From the NCBI GenBank assembly GCA_016841825.1, contig JAENYK010000003.1, positions 62,001-126,000 of the forward strand: a DNA stretch of 64,000 nt, written 5' to 3'. Source of the stretch: Halothermothrix sp. Lineage in GTDB: Bacteria; Bacillota; Halanaerobiia; DY22613. A program made the translations under genes and the position numbers. Of this stretch, positions 57,052-64,000 are shown in pieces (position 1 is the first letter of the stretch; every line of letters starts with the position of its first letter). Under the pieces are notes generated by a model. It made no database searches. It worked only from the letters and a program-made list of their open reading frames with translations, and was not told where the DNA came from.

Positions 57052-57147
57052 TCCCTATTCACCTCCTTCTCTTTTTTAATCCCCATAGCCCAAGAAAGAC
57101 GTCGGAGTGTCGTCATTCCTAGAGTCATGGATCTAATTATAGGAAAT

Positions 57148-57372
57148 TTAAAATTTACCTATCACAGTAATAACAAGACGGCCAGTGTGTAAATCTTTAG
57201 CTACGATATCAAAAAAACGACCATCTTCAGAAATGAAACCCCGAAAACGTGTAGCAGTCGGGATCCGACCAGGAATATCTTGAGCAGCCCTGATCACATC
57301 CTCCAATCCAACACCCTGTTGACGGTCTTCATCTAATCGCTGTCTGACGTGCTGTGTAATAATTACCTTCAT
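57148..57372 (-). CDS. Small protein with DUF4258-like (RelE-fold-like) pattern
   Basis: A 74-residue protein. The pattern IITQHVRQRLDED, then VGLEDVIRAA, and the strand ending HTGRLVITVIG recall the DUF4258 family, a small beta-rich fold related to RelE-type toxins. It starts with ATGA overlapping the stop of the upstream small gene by four bases, so the two are translated together. It lies inside a conserved translation operon. A toxin role is only a suggestion: such proteins often have an antitoxin partner next to them. Confidence 0.65.
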   Translation of the reverse strand: MKVIITQHVRQRLDEDRQQGVGLEDVIRAAQDIPGRIPTATRFRGFISEDGRFFDIVAKDLHTGRLVITVIGKF

Positions 57373-57596
57373 GGAATTAGAGAGACTCCGTCGGGAGTGT
57401 ACTCCTCAGACTGCAGGAGCATTGTATATAAAGCATCTTTAAAGGCCATTTCAGCAAAGTCATCTTCACCAGCATCCTGATAAATCTGCTCTAATTCCTC
57501 CTTCAGTTGTTTAAATTCTTGGCTCATACAGATATGTGTAATGGTTGTGACCATCTGTCGGAGGCCAGTGTCAGACAGTTTTAGGGAGGATATCAT
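57369..57596 (-). CDS. Small acidic helical protein (partner of the 74-residue protein)
   Basis: A 75-residue, mostly helical protein rich in Glu and Asp near EELEQIYQDAGEDDFAE. It is not recognised. ATG 57596 has AAAGGAGTG seven bases upstream. It overlaps the next gene by four bases (ATGA). It could be an antitoxin-like partner or an unrelated small cytoplasmic protein. It is inserted between ribF and rpsO. Confidence 0.65.
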   Translation of the reverse strand: MISSLKLSDTGLRQMVTTITHICMSQEFKQLKEELEQIYQDAGEDDFAEMAFKDALYTMLLQSEEYTPDGVSLIP

Positions 57597-57683
57597 GCAG
57601 CCACACTCCTTTTGTCCATTTCCCCTAATATTTTAACACAAAAGATAGATAGTGTAAACCCTCATTAGTTCTAAATTTACGAT

Positions 57684-58610
57684 CTAACAAGATAAAATTT
57701 GGCGAGCCTGTTGAACATCTCGATTAATCTGGGCTATAAGCTCTGTGGAAGATGCAAACGACCTTTCTGGGCGAACCATCTGCATCAACTCTACTTCCAC
57801 AATCTGATTATATAAATTATCGGAAAAGTCCATAATATGAATCTCAACAGAAAGATCTCGTTTATCAAACGTCGGCCTGATTCCAATATTCGCAACTCCT
57901 GGATATTGTTTGTCTCCAAGTAAGACATTAACAGCATATACACCATAAGCAGGAATAACATAATCTACTGCTAATGATAAATTAGCTGTAGGAAATCCTA
58001 AATTACGCCCTCTACCATCTCCATGAGTAACCTTACCAATCATCGAAAAAGGTCTCCCCAGATAAGTAATCAATCTGGTCATCTGACCAGTTATAATCAA
58101 ATCTCTGATTAACGTACTTCTAACCTCTTTACCTTCCACCTGGATCGTATCAAACACTGTAACCTGAAAACCTAATTCTTGACCTAATTCTTCCATTCTC
58201 TGAACATTACCTTCACTTCCACGGCCAAATCGAAAATCTTCACCAATTACAATACCTTTAACTTTTAATGATTTAAAAAGATAGGTCTCGACAAAATCCC
58301 GAAAATCTGTCGTCGCAAACTCTAAATTGAAAGCTTTTAAAATTAGACAATCCACCCCTAACTCAGATAGTATTCGACGTTTTTGAGAAAGGGCTGTGAT
58401 TAAACCAGGTGCTCGTTCTGGAGCCAACACCTTTAATGGATGTGGATGAAAAGTAAAGACTCCACTCATGGCATTCATTGCTTTCGCCTGCTGGACAGTC
58501 TCACGAATAATTACCTGATGTCCCTGATGAACTCCATCAAAAGACCCCAGAGCAATTACCATCGGCCTACCATGATCCTTTGCTATCTCTTGATCTGTAA
58601 TTAACTGCAT
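57684..58610 (-). CDS. ribF: Bifunctional riboflavin kinase/FAD synthetase
   Basis: Makes FMN from riboflavin and then FAD. The N-terminal nucleotidyltransferase part has ALGSFDGVHQGH and GEDFRFGRG; the C-terminal kinase has GDGRGRNLGFPTANL. The length of 308 is normal. ATG 58610 follows AGAGGTG, 13 bases after the truB stop; an in-frame start 20 codons upstream lies inside truB and is rejected. Confidence 0.95.
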   Translation of the reverse strand: MQLITDQEIAKDHGRPMVIALGSFDGVHQGHQVIIRETVQQAKAMNAMSGVFTFHPHPLKVLAPERAPGLITALSQKRRILSELGVDCLILKAFNLEFATTDFRDFVETYLFKSLKVKGIVIGEDFRFGRGSEGNVQRMEELGQELGFQVTVFDTIQVEGKEVRSTLIRDLIITGQMTRLITYLGRPFSMIGKVTHGDGRGRNLGFPTANLSLAVDYVIPAYGVYAVNVLLGDKQYPGVANIGIRPTFDKRDLSVEIHIMDFSDNLYNQIVEVELMQMVRPERSFASSTELIAQINRDVQQARQILSC

Positions 58611-58623
58611 GTACTTACACCTC

Positions 58624-59523
58624 TCAGGCAAAAACTTTGACAGGTTGCAAAATTTGCGAATCAGGATCAACCACCTGGGAGATGGATATAAACCTGGTAT
58701 GATGATATAATCTTACCAGTTGACCCTGATTTAAGTTTGCAGGGTATTCCTGATAATCACCATTTTGCAACCGCACCCCGTTTACAGCTTTGTTCAGTGC
58801 CTCATCTCTCAACAGAGATTTCGGCATTGAACGAATTCCCCAATCAATAGGTAAGAGAATCTCGGAAATTCGCCCACTTTTCACATGTGCCTCAACTTCA
58901 GCTAAAGTTATGCTTTCATTCAAACCAAATTCCCCAGTGCCTGTACGGATTAAGTATGAAAGATGGGCACCACATCCCAGAGACTGACCTATATCATGTG
59001 CCAGGGTTCGAACATAGGTCCCCTTCGAGCACTCAACATCAATCCAAAATCGGGGAAGATCAACCCTTAAAATCCTTATAGAATGAATCTCCACCGTTCT
59101 GGGCTCACGCTCTATCTCCTTACCCTGACGGGCCAGTTCGTACAACCGTTTACCTTTGTATTTTACAGCAGAAACCATAGGTGGAATCTGTTCAATTTTA
59201 CCAAGATAACCTGCAATAACCCGTTCAATCTCTGTAGTACTGATTTTGTCAACGGCATATCTGGCTGTAACCACACCTTGTGAATCCTGAGTATCAGTCA
59301 CAATTCCCAGGGTGACCTCTCCGCGATAAAATTTATGATCATTCATTAGATATTCCACCATCCGGGTAGCTCTTCCAAGACAAATTGGCAATACTCCAAC
59401 AGCATCGGGATCAAGAGTCCCGGTATGGCCAACTTTTTTGATCTTTAGCAAACGTCGGATTTGGGCAACAATATCAAAAGAAGTAACACCCGGTGGTTTA
59501 AGAATGTTTAAAATTCCATCCAT
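58624..59523 (-). CDS. truB: tRNA pseudouridine synthase B
   Basis: Modifies U55 in the T-arm of tRNAs. The motif GHTGTLDPDAVGVL holds the catalytic Asp (about 40). The N-terminus MDGILNILKPPG is standard. ATG 59523 lies five bases after the nrnA stop and is preferred over a GTG four codons earlier. The length is 299. Confidence 0.95.
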   Translation of the reverse strand: MDGILNILKPPGVTSFDIVAQIRRLLKIKKVGHTGTLDPDAVGVLPICLGRATRMVEYLMNDHKFYRGEVTLGIVTDTQDSQGVVTARYAVDKISTTEIERVIAGYLGKIEQIPPMVSAVKYKGKRLYELARQGKEIEREPRTVEIHSIRILRVDLPRFWIDVECSKGTYVRTLAHDIGQSLGCGAHLSYLIRTGTGEFGLNESITLAEVEAHVKSGRISEILLPIDWGIRSMPKSLLRDEALNKAVNGVRLQNGDYQEYPANLNQGQLVRLYHHTRFISISQVVDPDSQILQPVKVFA

Positions 59524-59528
59524 AGCCT

Positions 59529-60503
59529 TTAGCACTCCAAATATTCGGCGATCTTAGTTAAAATCCTATCGACCAATCCTGTTAACTCACCTTCAAAAGT
59601 GGCTCCAGAAGCTCTTTTATGTCCTCCACCACCAAAATACTTAGCTATTTCATTAACTGGTACATAATAATTAGACCTAAAACCCAGTTGAACAATTCCC
59701 GGTTCTCTTTCCAGAATACTTACTCCAACCTCAACTCCTCTGATATCCCTCAGATCACCTGAGATAGAAGCTGCATCATCAAGTGAAGCACCTACTTTAT
59801 TCAACATCTCCTGATCGATTACAACCCAGGCAACTTTTCCTTTAAAAGACAACTGCATCTCAGAATAAACCAGTCCCCGAAGACGTAGTTTAGGTAATGG
59901 ATAAGAACCTAAAAATTCCCGATAAATTTCACTGGTATCTATCCCTAGTTCAATCAGATCAGCAGTAATTCTTAAAATATGTGGATTAGTGTTAGAATAT
60001 TTAAAACATCCTGTATCCCAGATCAAAGCTATCGCAATATAATATCCAATCTGTTTATCCACCTCAACCCCTAATTCTCCACAGAGCGAATAGAGAATTT
60101 CTCCAACAGCAGCTGCGGTCTCATCGACATAGTTGTAATCCCCAAAAAGAGCATTACCCATATGGTGATCAAGATTAATCACAGGTAATTTGTGTTCTGG
60201 TAGATTGGGAACTCTCCCTAAATCTCCACTATCTAAAGTAATTAAAATCTCATCTTCAGCTTCAAAGACAAAATCTGCTTCATAGATAAAATCCCATTCC
60301 CTCTCCAAAGATCTCAAATTCAAGGTTAACGGTCTTTCCAGAATCAAGCGTACAGTTTTCCCTTTACGCTTTAATGCATAAGCCAGAGCCAACATAGAAC
60401 CAACACAATCTCCATCGGGATCAATATGGCCAGTAACCACAAACTGTTGATGGTCTAAAAGAAGATTAGCTATCTCCTTTAGTGTATTCATTTTCATCAG
60501 CAT
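59529..60503 (-). CDS. nrnA: Bifunctional oligoribonuclease/PAP phosphatase NrnA
   Basis: A DHH/DHHA1 phosphoesterase of 324 residues that degrades short RNAs and 3'-phosphoadenosine-5'-phosphate. Motifs are GHIDPDGDCVGS (about 23), the DHH box LDHHMGN (about 110) and GGGGHKRASG (about 297). The start overlaps the rbfA stop by 38 bases; ATG 60491 is an alternative. Position between rbfA and truB is common in Clostridia. Confidence 0.95.
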   Translation of the reverse strand: MLMKMNTLKEIANLLLDHQQFVVTGHIDPDGDCVGSMLALAYALKRKGKTVRLILERPLTLNLRSLEREWDFIYEADFVFEAEDEILITLDSGDLGRVPNLPEHKLPVINLDHHMGNALFGDYNYVDETAAAVGEILYSLCGELGVEVDKQIGYYIAIALIWDTGCFKYSNTNPHILRITADLIELGIDTSEIYREFLGSYPLPKLRLRGLVYSEMQLSFKGKVAWVVIDQEMLNKVGASLDDAASISGDLRDIRGVEVGVSILEREPGIVQLGFRSNYYVPVNEIAKYFGGGGHKRASGATFEGELTGLVDRILTKIAEYLEC

Positions 60504-60861
60504 CCACTACCCTTTCTTTTTTTTCATTATTTAACTCATGCAGAATACGATTAATATGTGCCCCATATTCTACACTCTGATCAAAGTGAAAACTAATTTC
60601 AGGTGTGTGACGCAAATGGAGATGTTTACCAACCTCACGACGAATAAATCCTAATGCAGCTGTAATTCCAGACATAGATTCTTGTTTAGCTTTATCATCA
60701 CCCAAAATACTGATATACACTTTTGCATAACGTAAATCTCGAGTAACTTCTACATCAGTTACAGTTACAAATCCGATTCTCGGATCTTTTAAACCTCTCT
60801 GAAAAAGGCTACTAATCTCCTGTTTAATTAACTCTGCAACTCGATGTGCACGTTGAGACAT
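60466..60861 (-). CDS. rbfA: Ribosome-binding factor A
   Basis: A 131-residue KH-fold protein that helps mature the 30S subunit and 16S rRNA. The motifs RVAELIKQEISSL and KDPRIGFVTVTDVEVT are typical. ATG 60861 follows AGGAGATG, 38 bases after infB. ylxP, found here in Bacillus, is absent. Confidence 0.96.
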   Translation of the reverse strand: MSQRAHRVAELIKQEISSLFQRGLKDPRIGFVTVTDVEVTRDLRYAKVYISILGDDKAKQESMSGITAALGFIRREVGKHLHLRHTPEISFHFDQSVEYGAHINRILHELNNEKKERVVDADENEYTKGDS

Positions 60862-60899
60862 TTACATCATCTCCTCTTTAGCTTCAACTGCAGGTATAA

Positions 60900-63065
60900 T
60901 TAGTCCAATGTACGTAAAACTTCTTCGATAACGAATACCTCCATCTCATCTCCATCTTTAATATCATTATATCCTTCAATACCCAGGCCACATTCATAAC
61001 CTTCGCTAACTTCCCGAACATCCTCCTGGAAGCGTTTTAAGGAACTGATCTTTCCTTCATGAATAACTACACCATCACGTAACAATCGAACCCTATTATT
61101 TCGATTAATTTTACCATCAGTCACATACAAGCCAGCAATAGTTCCAACCTTTGGCACTCTGAAAGTGGCTCTAACTTCAGCACGACCTTTGATAACCTCT
61201 TTATAATCAGGCTCTAAAAGACCTTCCAGGGCAGCCTTGATCTCTTCAATAGCTTTATAAATTACTCGATAGGTTCTAACCTCAACTTTATCCTTCTCTG
61301 CCAATTTTCGTGCATTGAGATCTGGACGTACATTAAAGCCGATTACAATAGCCTCAGAAGCACTGGCTAACATAATATCAGTCTCCGTAATTGCCCCAAC
61401 ACCAGTATGAATAGGATGAACTCTCACTTCACCTGTACTAAGACGCATTAATGAATCACGTACAGCCTCCACTGAACCCTGAACATCAGCTTTAATAATC
61501 AGATTAAGCTCTTTAACATCCCCTTCTTGCATCTGTTTGAAGAAATCATCCAACGAGACCGATTTTTTCGTAGTTAATGCTTCCAAACGCTTTCTCTGGG
61601 CACGATCATCAGCAATAGTTCTGGCAGTCTTATCATCTTCCATTACTTCAAAGATATCTCCAGCAGAAGGTACATCTGATAGACCTAAAACTACTACAGG
61701 AGTAGACGGACCAGCGGCATCCACCCGCTCACCTTTATCATTAATCATTGCCCGCACTCGACCGTATGCAGTACCACAAATTATTGGATCTCCAACGTTT
61801 AAAGTACCTCTTTTTACCAGGATTGTCGCAACAGGGCCGCGACCTTTATCCAACTCAGCCTCAACAACTATCCCATCAGCTGGACGATCAGGATTGGCTT
61901 TCAACTCTTCCATCTCGGCAACCAGAAGGATCATCTCTAACAGATCTTCAATATGCATATTTTTCAGGGCAGATACCTGAACAGTAATCGTATCTCCACC
62001 CCAGTCCTCTGGCACCAGGCTATGTTCTGTAAGCTGTTGCAAAACTCTATCAGGGTTGGCATTATCCTTGTCAATCTTATTTACGGCAACAATTATTGGA
62101 ATATCTGCCGCTTTAGCATGGTTAATTGCCTCAATAGTCTGGGGCATAACACCATCATCAGCAGCGACAACTAAGATAGCAATATCAGTTAACTGAGCAC
62201 CTCTGGCGCGCATAGAAGTAAATGCTTCATGACCAGGAGTATCCAGGAAAGTAATCTTTTTACCATTAATCATCGTTTGATATGCACCAATATGTTGGGT
62301 TATTCCACCAGCTTCAGTTGCAGTAACATTGGTATTACGGATTACATCTAACAGAGATGTTTTACCATGATCAACATGTCCCATGATAGTTACAATCGGT
62401 GGTCTAAATTGCATATCTTCAGGGCGATCTTCAATAATTCTCCGTTTTACCTTATCCTCTTCGGTAACAAATCTCACCCGTTTACCAAACTCCTCAACCA
62501 TCAGTTCAATAGCTTCTGGTTCAAGATTTTGGTTCACTGTAGCCATAACACCTAAACCCATCAATTTGCCGATCAGTGAATTTGGCGATACGCCTAAATT
62601 CTCTGCAAGACTCTTAACATTGATAGGTAATTTGATCTCCAAAACATCACCCTCGTTTTCAACAGCAGAGATCTCTTCAGCTACTTCAGCAGGAGCACTC
62701 TGTTGAACCTGTCGTTCTTGTGGTTTGGAGTGATAAGATTTGTTCTTCTGATTCTTGTGACTCTTATTACTTGAACGTCTGGAATTATTATCTTTCTGTT
62801 CCTGACTAGTTTTCACTTCTTGTTTTTGAACAGACGGCTTACCTTTCTGAGGTTCAGTCTGAACTGGCTTGACAGATTTCTCAACCTTTCCTTCTTTCGT
62901 AGTTTCCTTTTTCTTAAGCATATCTTGCAAGACTTTTGCAGTAGCTTCTTCAACTGTACTCATATGATTAGTAACTTCTTCTCCTAACTCCTGTAATATT
63001 TGAACTAAATCTGAACTTTTAACACCTAATTTTTTAGCTAAACTATAAACGCGAACCTTTCCCAT
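60900..63065 (-). CDS. infB: Translation initiation factor IF-2
   Basis: A 721-residue GTPase that brings initiator tRNA to the 30S subunit. It has an N-terminal lysine-rich region (to about 130), the G1 motif GHVDHGKT (about 230), [12 protein letters not shown], and the C-terminal domains binding fMet-tRNA. The N-terminal part is short for the family. ATG 63065 follows AGGAGGTG. It sits in the ylxQ-infB-rbfA order. Confidence 0.97.
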   Translation of the reverse strand: MGKVRVYSLAKKLGVKSSDLVQILQELGEEVTNHMSTVEEATAKVLQDMLKKKETTKEGKVEKSVKPVQTEPQKGKPSVQKQEVKTSQEQKDNNSRRSSNKSHKNQKNKSYHSKPQERQVQQSAPAEVAEEISAVENEGDVLEIKLPINVKSLAENLGVSPNSLIGKLMGLGVMATVNQNLEPEAIELMVEEFGKRVRFVTEEDKVKRRIIEDRPEDMQFRPPIVTIMGHVDHGKTSLLDVIRNTNVTATEAGGITQHIGAYQTMINGKKITFLDTPGHEAFTSMRARGAQLTDIAILVVAADDGVMPQTIEAINHAKAADIPIIVAVNKIDKDNANPDRVLQQLTEHSLVPEDWGGDTITVQVSALKNMHIEDLLEMILLVAEMEELKANPDRPADGIVVEAELDKGRGPVATILVKRGTLNVGDPIICGTAYGRVRAMINDKGERVDAAGPSTPVVVLGLSDVPSAGDIFEVMEDDKTARTIADDRAQRKRLEALTTKKSVSLDDFFKQMQEGDVKELNLIIKADVQGSVEAVRDSLMRLSTGEVRVHPIHTGVGAITETDIMLASASEAIVIGFNVRPDLNARKLAEKDKVEVRTYRVIYKAIEEIKAALEGLLEPDYKEVIKGRAEVRATFRVPKVGTIAGLYVTDGKINRNNRVRLLRDGVVIHEGKISSLKRFQEDVREVSEGYECGLGIEGYNDIKDGDEMEVFVIEEVLRTLD

Positions 63066-63088
63066 TCACACACACCTCCTACAAAGTT

Positions 63089-63412
63089 TTAATCCATTGC
63101 AATCTCTCCCGTTATCAGTTCTTTGAGGCGGTCTGCAAATCCCTGATCCAGTACAGCAAGTACTGTTCTCATCGGCTTACCAATGGCTTTACCCAAAATT
63201 TCTTTATCTCCCCAAATTACCAAAGGAGTTTTATAAAATTGACAATTAGAAGTATATTCTTTTTGAGTATTATCACTGGCATCTGTGGCGATGATAACCA
63301 GATAGACACTGCCTCTTTTCAAATCTTGTTTAACCTGAGTAGCACCAGAACTTATCTTACCGGCTCTTTTAGCCAGACCTAACATTCCAGAAATCTTCCG
63401 CTCATCTCTCAT
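63089..63412 (-). CDS. ylxQ: YlxQ, L7Ae-family ribosomal protein
   Basis: A 107-residue L7Ae/L30e-like RNA-binding protein, with ISGMLGLAKRAGKISSG and VYLVIIATDAS. It is thought to bind kink-turn RNA. ATG 63412 (AAGGTGG upstream) overlaps ylxR by 11 bases; an earlier in-frame start lies inside ylxR. Confidence 0.93.
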   Translation of the reverse strand: MRDERKISGMLGLAKRAGKISSGATQVKQDLKRGSVYLVIIATDASDNTQKEYTSNCQFYKTPLVIWGDKEILGKAIGKPMRTVLAVLDQGFADRLKELITGEIAMD

Positions 63413-63671
63413 ATTCAGCCACCTTACCGCGAAGTATGTTAACAATATCTTCATCAATAGATGTTTTAAAAGATCGTTCTAAACCTTTATTTTTGATGGC
63501 TTTATCCAGACACTCAGTTTTCCGACAGAGGTACGCACCACGACCTGGTTTTTTCCCTGTCTCATCAACAGAATATTCTCCTTCTGGAGAACGAACTATA
63601 CGAATCAAATTTCGCTTTTCCAATCGCTCTTGACAGCCAACACACTTTCGAATCGGTACTTTTTTGACCAT
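63402..63671 (-). CDS. ylxR: YlxR family protein
   Basis: An 89-residue RNA-binding protein of the nusA-infB operon, with the family motifs RKCVGCQ and KKPGRGAYLC. It may act as a regulator or RNA-binding factor. ATG 63671 follows GGAGGTG. It lies 73 bases after the frame called as nusA. Confidence 0.95.
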   Translation of the reverse strand: MVKKVPIRKCVGCQERLEKRNLIRIVRSPEGEYSVDETGKKPGRGAYLCRKTECLDKAIKNKGLERSFKTSIDEDIVNILRGKVAEYER

Positions 63672-63744
63672 AAAAGTTCACCTCCAGGTTCTAGCTATAT
63701 AATCAAACGGGATATCTGCATCCACATTAATCAATTAATGTACA

Positions 63745-64000
63745 TTAAGACTTCTTTTCCTCCTTATCCGAAACAGCCTTTACATCTTCATCAGCCTCGA
63801 CATCTCTATGCCAACTCTCTTTTTGAATCACTGCAGCTCCATTCATCTCTTCAATCTCTAAATTCTCAGACAAGATGTCATCTTCTGGTTCTTCATCTAT
63901 CTGCCAGTTCTCAGCTACATACATGTCTTCAATAGATTTTTTCGCAACAGTAGGGGCTGGTTCTTTAAAAGGTTCAGTCTGAGCTTGAGATTCGCTCTTG
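63745..64000 (-). CDS. nusA: Probable NusA, C-terminal acidic tail (5' part outside window)
   Basis: The last 85 codons before TAA 63747-63745 are visible. The tail is highly acidic (for example WQIDEEPEDDIL and VEADEDVK) with few hydrophobic residues, and carries no NusA domain, so the assignment rests on position upstream of ylxR. If correct, this protein has a long extra C-terminal tail compared with typical NusA. Confidence 0.6.
   Translation of the reverse strand, partial: KSESQAQTEPFKEPAPTVAKKSIEDMYVAENWQIDEEPEDDILSENLEIEEMNGAAVIQKESWHRDVEADEDVKAVSDKEEKKS

Noticed and set aside
61537-61980. Plus-strand open frame of 147 codons opposite infB
   Set aside because: Antisense to the strongly conserved infB; composition follows the complementary codons.

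Overview
The window is a bacterial chromosome segment from a low-GC, Gram-positive, endospore-forming anaerobe of the Clostridia/Halanaerobiia type. Spore formation is shown by both dipicolinate synthase subunits (DpaA/DpaB), a SpoIIIE-type translocase, YlmC/YmxH, YlzJ, a TepA-like protease, a SleB/LysM hydrolase and a GerMN domain. Two T-box leaders also fit Firmicutes. Genus-level placement is a guess. No phage, IS element or CRISPR array was seen, so most of the novelty is small-scale: domain fusions, a frameshift, repeats and RNA structures inside otherwise conserved blocks. Nearly all genes lie on the minus strand.

Layout. 0-2 kb: end of a TIGR04086-like membrane protein, surE and an unknown membrane protein. 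1.8-2.6 kb: a decayed tRNA copy, then a plus-strand tRNA-Thr/Tyr/Pro cluster with promoter and terminator. 2.7-8 kb: nucleoside phosphorylase, an unknown conserved protein, a CPBP protease, CvpA, a RodZ-like protein and YmfK. 8.3-15 kb: nucleoside-type ABC transporter (two permeases and an ATPase, no binding lipoprotein), a GntR regulator and SpoIIIE/FtsK. 15-18.7 kb: undecaprenyl-diphosphatase flanked by two Na/Pi cotransporter-family genes. 19-29.6 kb: ylzJ, tepA, RNase J, dapA, a two-gene sugar-nucleotide insertion with a frameshifted dehydrogenase, then dapG, asd, dpaB and dpaA. This order resembles the Bacillus subtilis spoVFA-dap-spoIIIE region and makes diaminopimelate and dipicolinate from aspartate.

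29.6-33 kb: tyrS (plus) and trpS (minus) converge, each behind its own T-box leader and consensus-like promoter. 33-54 kb: a mixed region rich in envelope and sporulation enzymes: alpha/beta hydrolases, a beta-propeller protein, YlmC, YgiQ, dUTPase, VanW, two polysaccharide deacetylases, a GH84 glycosidase, an amidase-GerMN fusion, a secreted lipase-like protein, a diguanylate cyclase, LysM-SleB, a DinG helicase with an N-terminal JAMM domain, and endonuclease IV.

54-64 kb: the conserved translation and RNA-processing block pnp, rpsO, (small gene pair), ribF, truB, nrnA, rbfA, infB, ylxQ, ylxR and the probable 3' end of nusA, all read leftward with short gaps or overlaps.

The most unusual items are the A AAA AAG slippery sequence directly before a stop codon in the UDP-sugar dehydrogenase, the JAMM-DinG fusion, the amidase-GerMN fusion, a coupled small-gene pair between rpsO and ribF, and three 16-bp tandem repeats just downstream of the diguanylate cyclase promoter. 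All calls were made by reading the sequence; no database search was run.
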